A DNA stretch of 64,000 bases from contig NZ_JACDNQ010000001.1 of NCBI RefSeq assembly GCF_013839515.1, positions 146,691-210,690 on the forward strand, in the 5' to 3' direction. Origin of the DNA: Natronomonas salinimetallica (GTDB lineage Archaea > Halobacteriota > Halobacteria > Halobacteriales > Haloarculaceae). How positions within the stretch are numbered: the first letter of the stretch is position 1; each line of letters begins with the position of its first letter. The translations under genes and the position numbers were made by a program. Of the stretch, positions 28,673 through 36,589 are shown piece after piece. The notes below the pieces were generated by a model. The model saw only the letters and a list, made by a program, of their open reading frames with translations. It was not told the origin of the DNA and ran no database searches.

Positions 28673-29450
28673 CGGTTCCCTCCGAGTCCCGGTAGGCCTC
28701 GCCGTCGCCGGCCGACTCGGCGGCGGCGAGTTGGGCGGCGACCCGCCCGCCGTCTGTCTCCGTCTCGCTCCCGAAGGCCGCCGTCGCGGGGGCCTCACCG
28801 GTGTCGGGTTTCTCGGCGTAGGCGACGGTGTAGTAATCGCGCTCGTCGAGGCGGGTCGGCTCCTCCGTGACGATCGTCTCGTGGCCGTTCATGAACAGCC
28901 GTCGGCCGTAGGTCACGTCGTAGCCCGCCTCGATCAGCTTCTCGTGGGTCGTCGGGACGTCGGTCACTTTGAAGAGGACGAGCCGATCGGGACCGACGGG
29001 AGCGGCCCCGCGTGCGGCCTCACGGAGGACGAGTTCGGACCCGGCGGTGATCTCGACGCCGAAGGCGGTCGCAAAGGCCGTCACCGTCGAGACACCGGGG
29101 ACCGTCTCCACCTCGACGTCGGGATGGAACCGATCGAGGGTCCGACGCAGGTGGCCGAACGTCGAGTAGACGTTGGGATCGCCCAGCGTGACGAAGGCGG
29201 CGGTGCCCTCGGCCGCGGTCGGGGCGATCTCCGCAGCGGCGGCCTTCCAGGCCGTCCGGAGTTCGTCCTCGTCTCTCGTCATCGGGAAGTCGAGATCGCC
29301 CAACTGCCCGTCGTCGACGTACTCGGTCGCGACGCTCCGCGAGAGCCGGCCGGGCGTATAGACGACGTCGGCCGATTCGAGCGTCTCGCGGCCTTTGACC
29401 GTGATGAGATCGGCGTCTCCGGGGCCGAGGCCCACGCCGTACAGCGTCAT
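28665..29450 (-). CDS. cbiL: Cobalt-factor II C20-methyltransferase CbiL
   Basis: The 261-residue SAM-dependent methylase has MTLYGVGLGPGDADLITVKG, TLGDPNVYSTFGHL and VPGVSTVTAFA, and methylates C20. The start at 29450 is the ATG of the conserved MTLYGVGLGPGD and overlaps cbiT by 4 nt. The last 40 residues are an acidic tail. Confidence 0.93.
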   Translation of the reverse strand: MTLYGVGLGPGDADLITVKGRETLESADVVYTPGRLSRSVATEYVDDGQLGDLDFPMTRDEDELRTAWKAAAAEIAPTAAEGTAAFVTLGDPNVYSTFGHLRRTLDRFHPDVEVETVPGVSTVTAFATAFGVEITAGSELVLREAARGAAPVGPDRLVLFKVTDVPTTHEKLIEAGYDVTYGRRLFMNGHETIVTEEPTRLDERDYYTVAYAEKPDTGEAPATAAFGSETETDGGRVAAQLAAAESAGDGEAYRDSEGTDD

Positions 29451-29986
29451 GTGGCGCCTCCGGCGATGACGTAGACCGGATTGTCCGAGTCGAAACTCGT
29501 CGCGCCCGCGAGTTCGTAGCCCGTCGAGACCTGCAGTTGGACGACCTCCTCGAAGAGGTCCCGCTCGCGGAACGCCCGGACGGCGTCGCCTGCGACCTCG
29601 AGCCGCGAGACGTTCATAACGACGCGGTCGACGCCGGTCTCGACGGCGTGATCGAGGACGCCGACGTAGTTGCGCGAGCCGCCCAAAAAGAGCGCGTCGG
29701 CGTCGTCGGGCAGCGCCTCGGGGGCCTCCCCCTCGATCAACTCGACGGCCTCGACGCCGTTGGCCGCGAGGTTCTTTCGAGTCGCCTCGAGGCGCTCGGG
29801 CTTGCGTTCGAGGGCCGTCACACGGCCGGCCCGGCGGGCGGCTTCGATCGTCACCGCGCCGGTACAGGAGCCGACTTCGACGAAGTGGTCGCCGTCGTCC
29901 AACTCGAGCTTGCCGAGCGTGACGGACCGGACCTCCGGCTTCGTCGGACCGGCCTTCGCATCGTGTGGAAGCGCTGTGCGTGCCAT
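29447..29986 (-). CDS. cbiT: Cobalt-precorrin C15-methyltransferase (decarboxylating) CbiT
   Basis: A Rossmann-fold methyltransferase with the SAM motif HFVEVGSCTGAVTIEAAR. CbiT methylates C15 and decarboxylates the acetate side chain at C12. In archaea it is separate from CbiE, and CbiE is not in this window. The 179-residue protein is the first gene of the operon. Confidence 0.92.
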   Translation of the reverse strand: MARTALPHDAKAGPTKPEVRSVTLGKLELDDGDHFVEVGSCTGAVTIEAARRAGRVTALERKPERLEATRKNLAANGVEAVELIEGEAPEALPDDADALFLGGSRNYVGVLDHAVETGVDRVVMNVSRLEVAGDAVRAFRERDLFEEVVQLQVSTGYELAGATSFDSDNPVYVIAGGAT

Positions 29987-30010
29987 GGGTGTACAACCGG
30001 AGCGACCGAC

Positions 30011-30050
30011 AAAACAATTGTGGTTGTTTTAGCACAAGTGAAATTTATGA
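30011..30050 (-). promoter_or_regulatory. Promoter and possible operator of the cobalamin operon
   Basis: On the minus strand a TATA-like CATAAATT (about 30042-30050) lies 56-64 nt upstream of cbiT. Downstream of it, where the transcript start is expected, is the inverted repeat AAAACAA (30011-30017) / TTGTTTT (30024-30030) with a 6-nt spacer. This position suggests a repressor site. The 331-bp gap 29987-30317 contains this site, the divergent alcohol dehydrogenase promoter, and nothing else recognisable; no cobalamin riboswitch core was seen. Confidence 0.5.
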
Positions 30051-30282
30051 GCCGGGACGGGAGGATACCGAGCGTCGCGGCGGGTCCGGGTGCGTCGTGA
30101 GGACTGGCGGCACTGGGCCGGCTGTGCCGTGTTGGTGTCTACGGGCGGAGCAGGCCGGGGCGGCTCACGGCCGACCCTCGATTAACAAAAACAGGCATGA
30201 ATATATTAGTGTATATTACTGAATAGTCTACCTTACCAACAAGTGGGTGAATTTTACATCTCGGAGGCGGGATTTTGCACAA

Positions 30283-30291
30283 ATTTTAATA
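30283..30291 (+). promoter_or_regulatory. TATA box of the alcohol dehydrogenase gene
   Basis: ATTTTAATA lies 27-35 nt before the ATG at 30318 in a clear A/T-rich patch. Confidence 0.65.
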
Positions 30292-30317
30292 CAAGACCCT
30301 TGGTACGTGGGTTCGCA

Positions 30318-31385
30318 ATGCAAGCAGTACTACTGGAGGAGTTCGAGGAGCCCCTGGAGGTACAAGACGTCGAACGCCCGGAACCGGACCCCGACGGTGC
30401 CGTCGCCGAGGTCATCGGCTGTGGTGTCTGTCGGTCCGACTGGCACTGCTGGCAGGGTGACTGGGACTGGTTCGGCTACCGGCCCGACCCGCCGCACATT
30501 CTCGGCCACGAGCCAACCGGACGCATCGTCTCCGTCGGCGAGGACGTCGAAAACGTCGAGGAGGGTCAAGAAATCGCGATCCCGTTCAACTTCGCCTGCG
30601 GCGATTGCGACCTGTGCCGGAACGGTCGCGAGAACATCTGTGAGAACCACGTCGGTCTCGGGTTCATGAACCAAGCCCCGGGAGCGTTCGCCGAGGAGGT
30701 CCACATCCCCAACGCGGACACCAACGCGATTCCGCTCCCAGACAGTATCGACGCCGAGGCCGCCGCCGGCTGTGGCTGTCGGTTCATGACGTCGTTCCAC
30801 GCGATGGCCCACAGAGCACCCGTCAACGCCGGCGACGACGTCGTCATCCACGGCTGTGGCGGCATCGGCCTGTCGGCGGTCCACATCGCGAACGCCCTCG
30901 GCGCCAACGTCATCGGCGTCGACCTGATGGACGACAAACTGGAGAAAGCCGAGGAGCTCGGCGCGGTCGAGACGGTCAACGCGACGGAGGTAGACGACGC
31001 GGTCAAAGAGGTCCACGATATCACCAACGGCGGGGCGGACGTCTCCGCCGACGCGCTGGGTATCGCGACGACCTGCCAGAACGCCGTCAACAGCCTCAAG
31101 AAGGGCGGCACGCACGTCCAGATCGGACTGACCACCTCCGAGGAGGAGGGGATGGTATCGCTGCCGACCGACGACATCGTCGCCAAGGAGATCGAGTTCA
31201 AAGGGTCGCTCGGTCTCCAGCCATCCCGATACAGCGAGATGCTGGACATGATCGAGTCCGGAAAGCTCAATCCGACGGCGCTGGTCGAAAAGAAAGTCGA
31301 CCTCCACGCCGTGCCCGACGAACTGGCCGCGATGAGCGACTACGACACGCTCGGCATCCCGGTCTGTAACGACTTCAGTAGCTAG
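30318..31385 (+). CDS. Zinc-dependent alcohol dehydrogenase (MDR family)
   Basis: The 355-residue protein has the catalytic-zinc cysteine in GCGVCRSDWH, the GHE motif (HILGHEPTGR), the four-cysteine structural zinc loop (CGDCDLCRNGRENIC), and a Rossmann motif VIHGCGGIGLSAVH for NAD(P). It oxidises alcohols or reduces aldehydes; the substrate is not evident. The ATG at 30318 fits both the conserved MQAVLLEEF and the TATA position. It is a single-gene unit divergent from the cobalamin operon. Confidence 0.9.
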   Translation: MQAVLLEEFEEPLEVQDVERPEPDPDGAVAEVIGCGVCRSDWHCWQGDWDWFGYRPDPPHILGHEPTGRIVSVGEDVENVEEGQEIAIPFNFACGDCDLCRNGRENICENHVGLGFMNQAPGAFAEEVHIPNADTNAIPLPDSIDAEAAAGCGCRFMTSFHAMAHRAPVNAGDDVVIHGCGGIGLSAVHIANALGANVIGVDLMDDKLEKAEELGAVETVNATEVDDAVKEVHDITNGGADVSADALGIATTCQNAVNSLKKGGTHVQIGLTTSEEEGMVSLPTDDIVAKEIEFKGSLGLQPSRYSEMLDMIESGKLNPTALVEKKVDLHAVPDELAAMSDYDTLGIPVCNDFSS

Positions 31386-31404
31386 ATCCGCCGCGTCCAC
31401 GTCA

Positions 31405-31414
31405 CGACTTTTTT
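31405..31414 (+). terminator. T-run terminator after the alcohol dehydrogenase gene
   Basis: A run of six T lies about 23 nt after the stop codon. Confidence 0.5.
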
Positions 31415-31458
31415 CCGCTGCCGCGATCGACTCGCCAGTGTCGTCTTCTATGAACGTG

Positions 31459-31481
31459 ATATGTTCCGACATATGTTAGTA
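31459..31481 (+). promoter_or_regulatory. Palindrome overlapping the promoter of a universal stress gene
   Basis: ATATGT-tccg-ACATAT (31459-31474) is a perfect inverted repeat. Its right arm runs into the TATA-like ATATGTTAGT, which lies 27-36 nt before the ATG at 31507. Such a site would fit a dimeric regulator. Confidence 0.5.
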
Positions 31482-31506
31482 GTAGCCCTCCGTCAGCCTC
31501 GTCCGT

Positions 31507-31935
31507 ATGGCCGACTACGAGACGATTCTGATTCCAACCGACGGAAGCAAGGCGGCCGAGCGGGGTATCGAACACGGGCTCGGGATCGCAAACGATAACG
31601 ACGCCGACGTGTATTTCATACGAGTCATCGACGAGTCCCGATACGGCAAGACACCGGCGCTGTCGAACTACGAACTCGCGCTGGAGGAAGCCGAAAAAGA
31701 GGCGACGGCGGAGCTGGATGAGCTGGTCGAACGGGCCGAAAAACAGCGCTTGGACGCGGTGAGGGCCTACTGCAGGGGAACTCCCCACGAGGAAGTCGTC
31801 GACTACGCCGACGAGGTCGACGCCGATCTCATCGTGATGGGCAAACACGGCAGGGGTAGTTCGGAGACGCCCTACATCGGAAGCGTCGCCGACCGGGTGT
31901 TGCGAACGGCACACTGTCCCGTGTTTACGGTGTAG
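31507..31935 (+). CDS. Universal stress protein (UspA family)
   Basis: The 142-residue alpha/beta protein starts with ILIPTDGSKAAERGIEHG and ends with the nucleotide-binding pattern VMGKHGRGSSETPYIGSVAD, consistent with ATP binding. Such proteins act in stress adaptation; the trigger is not known. A perfect palindrome covers its promoter. It is a single gene. Confidence 0.9.
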   Translation: MADYETILIPTDGSKAAERGIEHGLGIANDNDADVYFIRVIDESRYGKTPALSNYELALEEAEKEATAELDELVERAEKQRLDAVRAYCRGTPHEEVVDYADEVDADLIVMGKHGRGSSETPYIGSVADRVLRTAHCPVFTV

Positions 31936-32069
31936 GCCCACCGGCCCGACGCCGGCTCACCACCCACGGTCCAGCGCTTTTCGGGGGTGGAGTCCCACCG
32001 TCAGGACGAGGGATCGCCGTACGCGCGACCCAACGCATTAAGCCGCCGGCCTCGAAGACGGGGACGAAA

Positions 32070-32336
32070 ATGACCGACATCCCGACCGAGCCCTACGACG
32101 TCGGCGACCACGTCCGGGTCCAACTCGCCGCCGATGGCGCCGAGAGCGATTTCGAAGGCACCGTCTGTCGCGTCCGCCACGTCTTCGCCGACCGACCGGA
32201 TCCCGACCCCGACGCGGACGACGACGGCCGGGAGATGGACCACGCGTCCTACCGCCTCGAGGACGCGGAAAGCGCCGAGACGCTGCCGGTCGTCTTCCGA
32301 CACCAGGACCTGGTCCCGGCCGGAGAGCGCGCGTAA
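32070..32336 (+). CDS. Small conserved haloarchaeal protein, function unknown
   Basis: The 88-residue acidic protein begins MTDIPTEPYDVGDHVRVQL and has the alternating pattern of a small beta-barrel (KOW/SH3-like), with an acidic loop in the middle. I do not recognise a named family. An ATTAAG word at about -33 supports a leaderless start at 32070. It sits alone between a stress gene and an ABC exporter. Confidence 0.65.
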   Translation: MTDIPTEPYDVGDHVRVQLAADGAESDFEGTVCRVRHVFADRPDPDPDADDDGREMDHASYRLEDAESAETLPVVFRHQDLVPAGERA

Positions 32337-32426
32337 GCCGCGCGCACGTGAGCCGTACGTCTCCCAATACCTCCCGTCCTGCCCCGTTTCACGCCGCTTA
32401 ACCGCGTCCCTGACCTACGGTCGTGT

Positions 32427-33374
32427 ATGGATCCCGCAATACGGACTGACGGCCTCCGGAAGGCCTACGGCGACGTACAGGCGCTCGACGGGCTGACCTT
32501 CGAGGTCGATCGAGGGGAGTTCTTCGGACTGCTCGGCCCCAACGGCGCGGGCAAGACCACTTTCATCAACGTCCTCGTCGGGCTCGTCCGAAAGGACGGC
32601 GGGACGGCGGAGGTGTTCGGCTTCGACGTCGAAGGCGAATACCGCCAGGCCCGCGACCGGATCGGGCTCGCGCCACAGGAGTTCAACGTCGATCGGTTCT
32701 TCCCGATCCACGAGGTGCTCGAACACAAGGCCGGCTACCACGGCGTCCCGCAGGGGGAGGCCGAACGCCGCGCCGAGGAGGCGCTGAAGACGGTCGGTAT
32801 CTGGGAGAAACGCGACACGCGCTTCGATTGGCTCTCCGGCGGAATGAAACGGCGATTCCTACTCGCGCGCGCGCTCGTGACCGAGCCGGAACTGCTCATC
32901 CTCGACGAGCCGACGGCGGGCGTCGACGTCCAGTTACGGCGGGACCTGTGGCGCGTCATCGAACGGCTCAACGCCGGCGGGACGACGATCCTGCTTACGA
33001 CTCACTACATCGAGGAGGCCGAACGGCTCTGTGACCGGGTCGCGATCGTCGATTCGGGCCGGATCGTCGAGGTGTCGACCCCGGACGAACTCCGGTCCCG
33101 CGGCACCGATCAGGTACATCTCACCCTCTCGGAGCGCCCGGCGGCCGTCCCGGCTCTCGACGTCGAGGGGGTCGTCGAGACGCGACTAGAGGGGTCGACG
33201 CTCGTCGTCACCGCGCAGGGCGGCGGTACGGTCGCACCCGATCTGCTTCGGGAACTCGAATACGAGGGCTACGACGTGCTCGATCTCGACATCCGGCGGG
33301 CCTCCTTAGAGGAGGTCTTCGTCGATATGACCCGGACCGACGAGGCCGCCGAGCCGATGGGGGTGATCCAGTGA
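32427..33374 (+). CDS. ABC-2 type exporter, ATP-binding protein
   Basis: The 315-residue protein has Walker A GPNGAGKTT, signature LSGGMKRR, Walker B LLILDEPTAG and the H-loop in LLTTHYIEEAE, plus the C-terminal extension found in DRR/NodI-type exporters (residues 225-305). The last codons overlap the permease start (GTGA), so the two make one transporter. A CTTAACC word lies about 30 nt upstream. The cargo is unknown. Confidence 0.9.
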   Translation: MDPAIRTDGLRKAYGDVQALDGLTFEVDRGEFFGLLGPNGAGKTTFINVLVGLVRKDGGTAEVFGFDVEGEYRQARDRIGLAPQEFNVDRFFPIHEVLEHKAGYHGVPQGEAERRAEEALKTVGIWEKRDTRFDWLSGGMKRRFLLARALVTEPELLILDEPTAGVDVQLRRDLWRVIERLNAGGTTILLTTHYIEEAERLCDRVAIVDSGRIVEVSTPDELRSRGTDQVHLTLSERPAAVPALDVEGVVETRLEGSTLVVTAQGGGTVAPDLLRELEYEGYDVLDLDIRRASLEEVFVDMTRTDEAAEPMGVIQ

Positions 33375-34279
33375 GCGCGGATTCGAATCCGGGGGAGCGT
33401 CGAGCATCGAATCCGGGGGAGCGTCGAGCATCGAATACCGGGGAACATCGAGCATCGAACACGGGGGACGGCCGGGAGACCCCCACGCGAGCGGTCGATT
33501 CTCGGGGCGGAAATGGCGTCTTCGGTGTCGGCTTTCGCTCGCTGCTCCGCCGGGAGATACTGCGGTTCGTCCGACGCCCCACGAACACGTTCTTGCCGCC
33601 GGCGATCACGAACGTACTGTATTTCGCCGTCTTCGGCGTCGTGTTGGGCCAGCGGATCGAGGACGTCGCGGGCTTTGATTACATCGTCTTCTTGCTGCCC
33701 GGCTTGGTGGTGCTCGGCGCGATCTCGAACGCCTTCGAAAACGCCTCGTTCTCGATCTTCCACGGCCGATGGAACGAGTACATTCACGAGACGCTCACGT
33801 CCCCGTTGTCGTACACGTCGATGGTACTCGCGTACATCCTCGCGGCCGCCCTGCGGGGGATTACCGTCGGGCTCATCATCGTCGGGATCGGCCTCGTGTT
33901 CACCCCGGTGCCGATCGCCGAGCCGGTCTATCTGGCCGCGTTCATGATCGTCGTACCGCTGCTTTTCGCCTCCCTTGGCGTCATCGGCGGGCTGGTCGCG
34001 AACGACTTCGACGATCTGACCGTGATGACCCAGTTCATCCTCCGGCCGCTGGTGTTCTTCGGCGCGGTGTTTTACTCCTTGGAGATCCTCCCGCCGCTGT
34101 ACCGGACGCTCTCGCTCGTAAATCCGATGGTATACATGGTCAATGGCGTTCGGTACGGCTTCTTGGGGTATCAGGAGGTCGACCCCCTCGTCTCGTTAGG
34201 CGTCCTGAGCGGATTCACGGCCGCCGTCGTCGCGCTCGACGTCTATCTGTTTAAGAGGGGATACGGACTGATCGACTGA
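33371..34279 (+). CDS. ABC-2 type exporter, permease
   Basis: The 302-residue protein starts at GTG 33371 overlapping the ATPase stop. It has six membrane segments (about residues 75-300), with family features such as LPGLVVLGAISNAFENASFSIFHGRWNEY and LRPLVFFGAVFYSLEILP. Before the first membrane helix is a 60-residue hydrophilic tail made largely of an eight-residue word (SNPGERRA, twice exact, then SNTGEHRA and SNTGDGRE). The tail is not part of the family and is encoded by a 24-bp DNA repeat. Confidence 0.88.
   Translation: MSADSNPGERRASNPGERRASNTGEHRASNTGDGRETPTRAVDSRGGNGVFGVGFRSLLRREILRFVRRPTNTFLPPAITNVLYFAVFGVVLGQRIEDVAGFDYIVFLLPGLVVLGAISNAFENASFSIFHGRWNEYIHETLTSPLSYTSMVLAYILAAALRGITVGLIIVGIGLVFTPVPIAEPVYLAAFMIVVPLLFASLGVIGGLVANDFDDLTVMTQFILRPLVFFGAVFYSLEILPPLYRTLSLVNPMVYMVNGVRYGFLGYQEVDPLVSLGVLSGFTAAVVALDVYLFKRGYGLID
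33383..33474. repeat. 24-bp in-frame tandem repeat in the ABC permease gene
   Basis: Units begin at 33383, 33407 and 33431 with a partial fourth at 33455; the first two are identical. The repeat sits immediately after the start codon and codes for the repeated SNPGERRA-type tail. Confidence 0.92.
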
Positions 34280-34335
34280 GGGGCCCCGACGCGGTCGCAA
34301 GCGTTAAATGACCCGCCGGGAACACCGAACGGACG

Positions 34336-35037
34336 ATGGACGATCCGGACGGACGCGGACGGGCGGCACTCATCGAGGACGACGCCGAGTTCGACGCGCG
34401 GGACGCGGCCTTGCTCCGGGCGATCGCCCGACACGGCTCGGTCGCGAAGGCCGCTTCGGAGCTCGGTCGTTCTCGCGCGCGAGCGCTCTCCCGGATCGAG
34501 GCGCTCGAGGCGGCCTTCGGCGAGTTGGTCGAACGACGCCGTGGGGGCGAAGGCGGCGGCGGGAGCCGGGTGACGGACAACGGAACTGGGCTTCTCGATC
34601 GATACGGCCGGCTGCAGGCCGCTCTGACCGCGACGGCTGGAGTCCCGGAAACCGTACTCGACGGCACCGTTACCGGGGTATCGGGGGAGCTAGCCGACGT
34701 GGAGACGCCGATCGGCCCCGTGCGCGGCCTCCACGACGGATTGGCCACCGACGAGGCTGTCCAGGTACGCGTCGGCGCGGATGCGGTGACGGTCCACGCC
34801 CCCGACGGCGATCCCGAACCGGGGTCGACGAGCGCCCGAAACCGCTTTGAGGGGCGAGTGTCGGGGACCGACCCGGGGGAGACCGTCCATACCATCCGCG
34901 TCGACGTCGATGGGACGGCGTTCCGGGCGTTGATCACCGACGAGAGCGCGATCAAACTCGGCGTGACGGCGGGCCATGCGGTCGTCCTCACCTGGAAGGC
35001 GACCGCTACGCGGCTCGTCCGCGAGACGCGGCGGTGA
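34336..35037 (+). CDS. ModE-like transcriptional regulator with TOBE-type domain
   Basis: The 233-residue protein has an N-terminal winged-helix domain of ModE type (DAALLRAIARHGSVAKAASELGRSRARALSRIEALE, about residues 24-59) with a following GGGSRVTDNG turn, and a C-terminal pair of molybdate-binding-like (TOBE) segments including TSARNRFEGRVSG and DESAIKLGVTAGHAVVLTWKATATR. It is a clear paralogue of the gene at 62675. It would sense molybdate or tungstate, but the neighbouring genes are an ABC-2 exporter, not a molybdate importer. It lies 56 bp after the permease. Confidence 0.85.
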   Translation: MDDPDGRGRAALIEDDAEFDARDAALLRAIARHGSVAKAASELGRSRARALSRIEALEAAFGELVERRRGGEGGGGSRVTDNGTGLLDRYGRLQAALTATAGVPETVLDGTVTGVSGELADVETPIGPVRGLHDGLATDEAVQVRVGADAVTVHAPDGDPEPGSTSARNRFEGRVSGTDPGETVHTIRVDVDGTAFRALITDESAIKLGVTAGHAVVLTWKATATRLVRETRR

Positions 35038-35038
35038 G

Positions 35039-35482
35039 CTAGAACTTTGCGCCGCCGCCGGTGACGAGTCCGGCCGACCCGATGTCGCTTTTCGCCTGCC
35101 GGAGGTCCCCGGGGGTATCACAGATAACCAGCGTCTCCCGGTTGTCGAGCGCGTGGAACTGGTATCGGTCGGGATCCGAGAGGTTCTGGAGCGCGTGGTG
35201 GTACGCCCGGATGGGGAACCGGGTCGATCCGGGACCCCACAGGCTCAGGTCGTGGACGGCCGGATCGCCGTCGAGTTCTTTGAAGATCTCGGCGAACGCT
35301 TCGATCTCGTCGATACCGAGCGCTCTTTCCGGGACGAGGACGCCGGCGCGCTCGTCGGCGTCGATGTTCGACTGTTCGTAGCTGACCGACTCGTAGGCCT
35401 CGACATACGGGTCCAACACCTCCTCGATGCCGTCCGATAGCTCGTCCTCGAGTAGCTGTACGTACAGCGTAAACTCACCCAT
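35039..35482 (-). CDS. Conserved haloarchaeal protein, function unknown
   Basis: The 147-residue soluble protein starts MGEFTLYVQLLEDELSDGIEEVLDPY and is acidic. No catalytic motif is apparent. It is convergent with the ModE-like gene with a 1-bp gap. I do not recognise the family. Confidence 0.6.
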   Translation of the reverse strand: MGEFTLYVQLLEDELSDGIEEVLDPYVEAYESVSYEQSNIDADERAGVLVPERALGIDEIEAFAEIFKELDGDPAVHDLSLWGPGSTRFPIRAYHHALQNLSDPDRYQFHALDNRETLVICDTPGDLRQAKSDIGSAGLVTGGGAKF

Positions 35483-35654
35483 GGGCGCTCATACGGTCGA
35501 ACGGATCATACCGTTTCCGGCTCCGAGACGCGGACGCACGCGTCGGTCGCGGCGGTTATTCGTCCACGCGACGTCGATCCCGGGACCGGCTCCGTCGGTG
35601 TCGGTCCCGGCCGGAACCGTGGCCGCGGTAGCGGGGAAGCATCACACCGGCGGA

Positions 35655-35897
35655 TCACGAACCCTCTTCGAGGACCTCACGCCGCGTCTCGTACTCGTCG
35701 TCGGTCAGTTCACCGTGCGCGTAGGCGAGACGGAGTTCCTCCAGCGCCGGGTCCGAATCGCGGTCCGCCGTGACCGCCCGAAAGACGAGATACCCCGCAG
35801 CGAGGATGGCGGCGAGGAACGCGAACTGCATGCCGATACCGATCAGCGGGATCCAGCCCGATCCGGCTGTGCTGTCCCACGCGCCGTGGCCTCCCAT
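35655..35897 (-). CDS. SHOCT-domain small membrane protein
   Basis: The 80-residue protein has one membrane helix (about residues 22-43) and a C-terminal SHOCT motif (DPALEELRLAYAHGELTDDEYETRREVLE). SHOCT domains are short oligomerisation modules. It begins exactly after the stop codon of the upstream 41-residue gene, so the two are a unit. Confidence 0.82.
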   Translation of the reverse strand: MGGHGAWDSTAGSGWIPLIGIGMQFAFLAAILAAGYLVFRAVTADRDSDPALEELRLAYAHGELTDDEYETRREVLEEGS

Positions 35898-36023
35898 TTA
35901 ACCCATCATCGGTCCGGTTCCCATCATCCCGAGGCCCATAGCGAACATCGGGAGCAGAACCAAGACGCCGACGACGATGAGGGCGACCGTGATGAACCGC
36001 GTTTCGTTCGTGTCGTTGGACAT
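35898..36023 (-). CDS. 41-residue membrane peptide, operon partner of the SHOCT protein
   Basis: The small ORF starts MSNDTNETRFITVAL, has one hydrophobic helix with a Gly/Met-rich end (MGLGMMGTGPMMG), and its TAA stop abuts the ATG of the SHOCT gene with no gap. The codon-position pattern, adjacency and membrane character support it as a real gene. The function is unknown; methionine-rich ends sometimes bind copper, which is only a guess. A TATA-like CAAATAAAG lies about 70 nt upstream. Confidence 0.68.
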   Translation of the reverse strand: MSNDTNETRFITVALIVVGVLVLLPMFAMGLGMMGTGPMMG

Positions 36024-36106
36024 ATGTCTTCCTCCGTGGGCTCCGCCCACACCGGGCGGTACGAGCTCGCCGTTGAATGTAGTTTCCCCCCTTTATTTGA
36101 ACGTTC

Positions 36107-36147
36107 GCCCGCCGAACGTCGACCTCGTCCGCCCGCCGAACGTCGAC
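36107..36147. repeat. 17-bp direct repeat in the 36.0-36.4 kb gap
   Basis: GCCCGCCGAACGTCGAC occurs at 36107-36123 (with its first base at the joint) and 36131-36147, a 24-bp period, next to the palindrome GAACGTTC at about 36099-36106. The 353-bp gap 36024-36376 also contains a TATA-like TATATAT (about 36203-36210) followed by the palindrome ACACTG-t-CAGTGT (36224-36236). I see no convincing gene on either strand. Confidence 0.7.
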
Positions 36148-36376
36148 GAATCGGCGCCTCGGCCGGGGACGTCGCCACGATACGGCCCGCCCCCGTCCCG
36201 CCGTATATATGTATGCGTGGAAAACACTGTCAGTGTGAGCTGGCGGAGCGAATGCGAGGGCGCCCGCCGCCCCTGTCCCCCGTGGCCACGGCCGGGGCCG
36301 GTCGTCCCGGCCACGGTCGATCGGCCCCGATCCGACACGGTTCGGTCTGTCGCCAGTTCCGATCCGATTGAAACCC

Positions 36377-36523
36377 ATGAGCGTCGAAACACTCTGTCAG
36401 ATCTGTGAGGCAGCGCCCGCCGAACACCAGTGCTCCCGATGTGGAGCGCTCGTCTGTAAGACCCACTACGACGCCGGAACCGGCCTGTGTACCGACTGTG
36501 CTCGGACGGCCCGTAAGCGGTGA
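36377..36523 (+). CDS. Small HIT/B-box-like zinc-finger protein
   Basis: The 48-residue ORF starts MSVETLCQICEAAPAEHQC and has a C7-x2-C10, C19-x2-C22, C27-x2-H30 and C38-x2-C41 pattern, which is a complete set for two zinc ions as in HIT-type or B-box fingers. It ends with a basic tail (RTARKR). It is a likely protein- or RNA-binding module; no partner is evident. It is too short for many gene finders. Confidence 0.75.
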   Translation: MSVETLCQICEAAPAEHQCSRCGALVCKTHYDAGTGLCTDCARTARKR

Positions 36524-36589
36524 CGGCTCGGACCGGTTCGAACCGTAACCGTTTCACCCGGTCTCCGAGGAGTACGGATAGACGGCATC

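Noticed and set aside
29987-30317. Possible cobalamin riboswitch before cbiT
   Set aside because: No B12-box or matching stem set could be recognised; only a TATA-like word and a short inverted repeat are visible.
33378-33395. A tRNA T-arm-like sequence (GGATTCGAATCC)
   Set aside because: It lies at the start of the ABC permease coding region in a 24-bp tandem repeat; no acceptor, D or anticodon arms can be formed upstream.
36213-36371. Possible 52-residue plus-strand ORF starting MRGKHCQCEL
   Set aside because: The translation is proline/arginine-rich without a domain, and it fills a repeat- and palindrome-rich gap; coding support is too weak.
36528-36550. Another T-arm-like sequence (GGTTCGAACC)
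   Set aside because: The upstream 70 nt are the coding sequence of the small zinc-finger protein and do not fold as a tRNA.
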